Assembly: GCA_947652605.1 (NCBI GenBank) | Contig: OX393583.1 | Span: 11,201,222 to 11,265,221, forward strand | Direction of reading: 5' to 3' | DNA: 64,000 nucleotides | Source: Elmis aenea | Lineage: Eukaryota > Arthropoda > Insecta > Coleoptera > Elmidae | Made by a program: the position numbers and the translations under genes | The notes under the pieces: model-generated | The model's database searches: none | The model's input: only the letters and a program-made list of their open reading frames with translations | Told to the model about the DNA's origin: nothing | Shown: piece after piece, positions 60,001-63,000 of the stretch | Layout of the letters: each line of letters begins with the position of its first letter | Numbering within the stretch: the first letter of the stretch is position 1

Positions 60001-63000
60001 ACAGTAAAAATAACAATTCGTGGAGTATTTCGCAATTTGGTGACCAGTGGCAGTCCGCAAAATGTTGGGGCACGATAAAAAAAAAATAAAATTAAAAAAC
60101 TCTGCCTCTGTATTATGGGACATTGATAAAAATACTATGAAAATTTCATTAGATGCCCTAACAGTAGAAGACAATAATGTTCCCGGTATGTACCATTTCA
60201 AAATTGTACTAATATAATATAATATGTATTAATAATAAAACTAAACAACCCAGACGCAAAAAGGAGGGAAATTATAAGTTTAACACGTGTTTTTGTGCGT
60301 GTCATGACGAAAAGTGCAACAAAAAGCAAGTTATAGGTGCAGCAGCTGTGGAATACGATCAGTAATGTGTGCACCTACCACCGGACGAAATTGTTTTACT
60401 TATCATATTCAACATGGCATACCGGCCTAGGTTTTGTGTTTCATATTTGACCTATTTTTATTATTTTTTATTATTATTTTTTTATTATTTATTTTTATTT
60501 AAAGTTTATATGATCTGAAAATTTTTATAATTTGTTTTGTTTTAACGTTATTTTTTTTTTTTAATTCCAATTTATAAGATAGAATAAATTGTTAGTATTA
60601 TTAAGTTACCATTTTATAATTGTTTTTTTACAGTACTTTATTACTTATAGGTAAGAAATAGAATTTTATGTTTAAATTTGTTAAAATAAACTTTGCGAGA
60701 TTTACACGACTTTGTTTTGACGTCAGCTACCACGCCACTGGATTCATATCACATAACAATGTTTTAAAATTTAAAAAAATGCTTATTGATACGCTTCAGA
60801 TTTACTACGTACTGCCTGCAGGACACTAACATCCTTCTGGAAGGACAGCCTTATTTGCGCATGTCTCTCCTACATGCAGGACCAACTCTCTGTACAAAAG
60901 TACTTCTACGAGCGCTTCCAGCAGGACAAAGCTCTGTACGTTCTATCATTAAGGCTTATGTCTAAAGTCTGTTTTATACTATACTATTTTTTCGTTTAAG
61001 AAAATCGTATACGATTTTCTAGGACGGTGTCAATCAGAAATTACAAATCTTGAACCAAAAATTCGTACGAAATAACTACATGTTCTAAATGCGTTCTATT
61101 TTAGCATGGGCGTGTTTTGTGGCATGGGCGCATGCGTATTCTACTGCAACTGTATCTGACCGCATGTCATTTGTGGGTTAGGTTAACTGAAACACTCAAA
61201 CGATGTTAAATACTACTTATTACCGTTATATCCCTCACAATTTATTTTGTAGGAATAAATATGAAGAATGGAACAAGCGTTAAATATACGTTAAATTTGA
61301 AAATGATTCGCTTTGTGTTGTGATCAAATTGAACATTTTCGTACCAAAAAATAGTACAATGTAAATGGTTCATATTTTCCATGCTAAATTCTTGAACGAA
61401 ATTTTTGTATCAAAAATCGTATACGATTTTCTTAAACGAAAAAATAGTATAGTATAAAACAGTCTTTATAGTATAGGTACTATTTTTTCGTTTAAGAAAA
61501 TCTTATATGATTTTCTAGTACGATGTCAATCAGAAATTAAAAATCTTGAACGAAAAAATCCTACCAAAATAGAGGCGTCCTAATTCCATCCAATATTTAG
61601 TATGCGTATTTTACTGTAATTTGACCGCATGTCATTTGTGGTTTAGGTTAACTGAAATAAAAATCAGTTCGTTATTGATTGTTTAATAACATTATTAATA
61701 ATACTGCAAGCATAAGTAGTAGTTTTCCATTCATTTGTAATTATGTGTAAGCACTAGGGTGCCTAGATATCAGTTTTATGTAAACCCGTTGACGATGACG
61801 GGCTTAGGGGGGTTAAGAAATACACCTTAATTTTAGTTGTAGTTTTCCGGGATTTTAATTCGTAATAAAAATAACATTCCTGTGGGAAATATGCAATGTT
61901 GGAACATAAAAAGCAAAAACAAGCAAATTACGCGACTTCCCTGAATAATAACATTCAGAAGCAAAGCGTGAACATAGTATTTTGAAAAAGGGAGATAGAC
62001 AATACCATCGTATTTCTTTTTTTCATTGATATAACCGACTCACGGTTATATTTTGATATAATTTTTTGTATGGCTACTGTTTTTTCGATTAAGTTAATTT
62101 TTGGTACTATTACGAAACCCGGAGAAATCATAATAAGACCCGGAGCCCAGAGAAACGATGTTAAATTAAAACTCGGAGAGTACGGGTGAAAACTTGATAC
62201 CTGGTCCTAAAACATCCCAAAAGCTAAAAGCATCTATATACAAATAAACATTAAAATATAAATAAACATTTGACACATTTGACATGGTTACTCAAGTTGC
62301 CAACCAAATACATATAATAAAAGTTACTAAAAAGTAACCAAAATATATTGGAGTTTTCGTGCCAAAAAATAGTACAATGTAAATGGTTCATATTTTCCAT
62401 GCTAAATTCTTGAACGAAATATTTGTATAAAAATCGTATACAATCTTCTTAAACGAAAAAATAGTATAGTATAAAACAGACTTAACCTTAATATACCAAG
62501 CTTCAGCGTTTTAATACTGGTAAGAAAGTTATAAAAAATACACGAAAATCACTTTTCTGTGTTTTTTCAGGATATTTCAGGAACTGCGCATAACTTGCAC
62601 GATTTCAGATGATTCTTACTAAGCACGTAAAACACACTTCTTTCCTGATTTAACCATCTCTTATCTCTAACGGTTCCCATGTTGTTGTACTTGAAACATA
62701 CACCCTGTATAATATAATATTTCAAAAACTTACCAGAACTATTTGAGTTCCTACAACTTCGACACCCTTAAGTATTATTTCCTTTCTAACCACTTTCGTA
62801 TCGTATCTTTTTAGTTTCTGTTCATCAATTTGTTTTTGTCGTCTAAATTCTTTCAACAACTTCTTCAAAATTTCAACAACTCTTCGTTTCCTTTGAACTA
62901 CTTGAATGTGCCTTATTTTTCTGTAGGTCATAACTTTATCAATTATCTTTGAGTCAAAAGGGATGAACTTCGTGTCAATGTTAAATTTCTGCCTTAAAAG

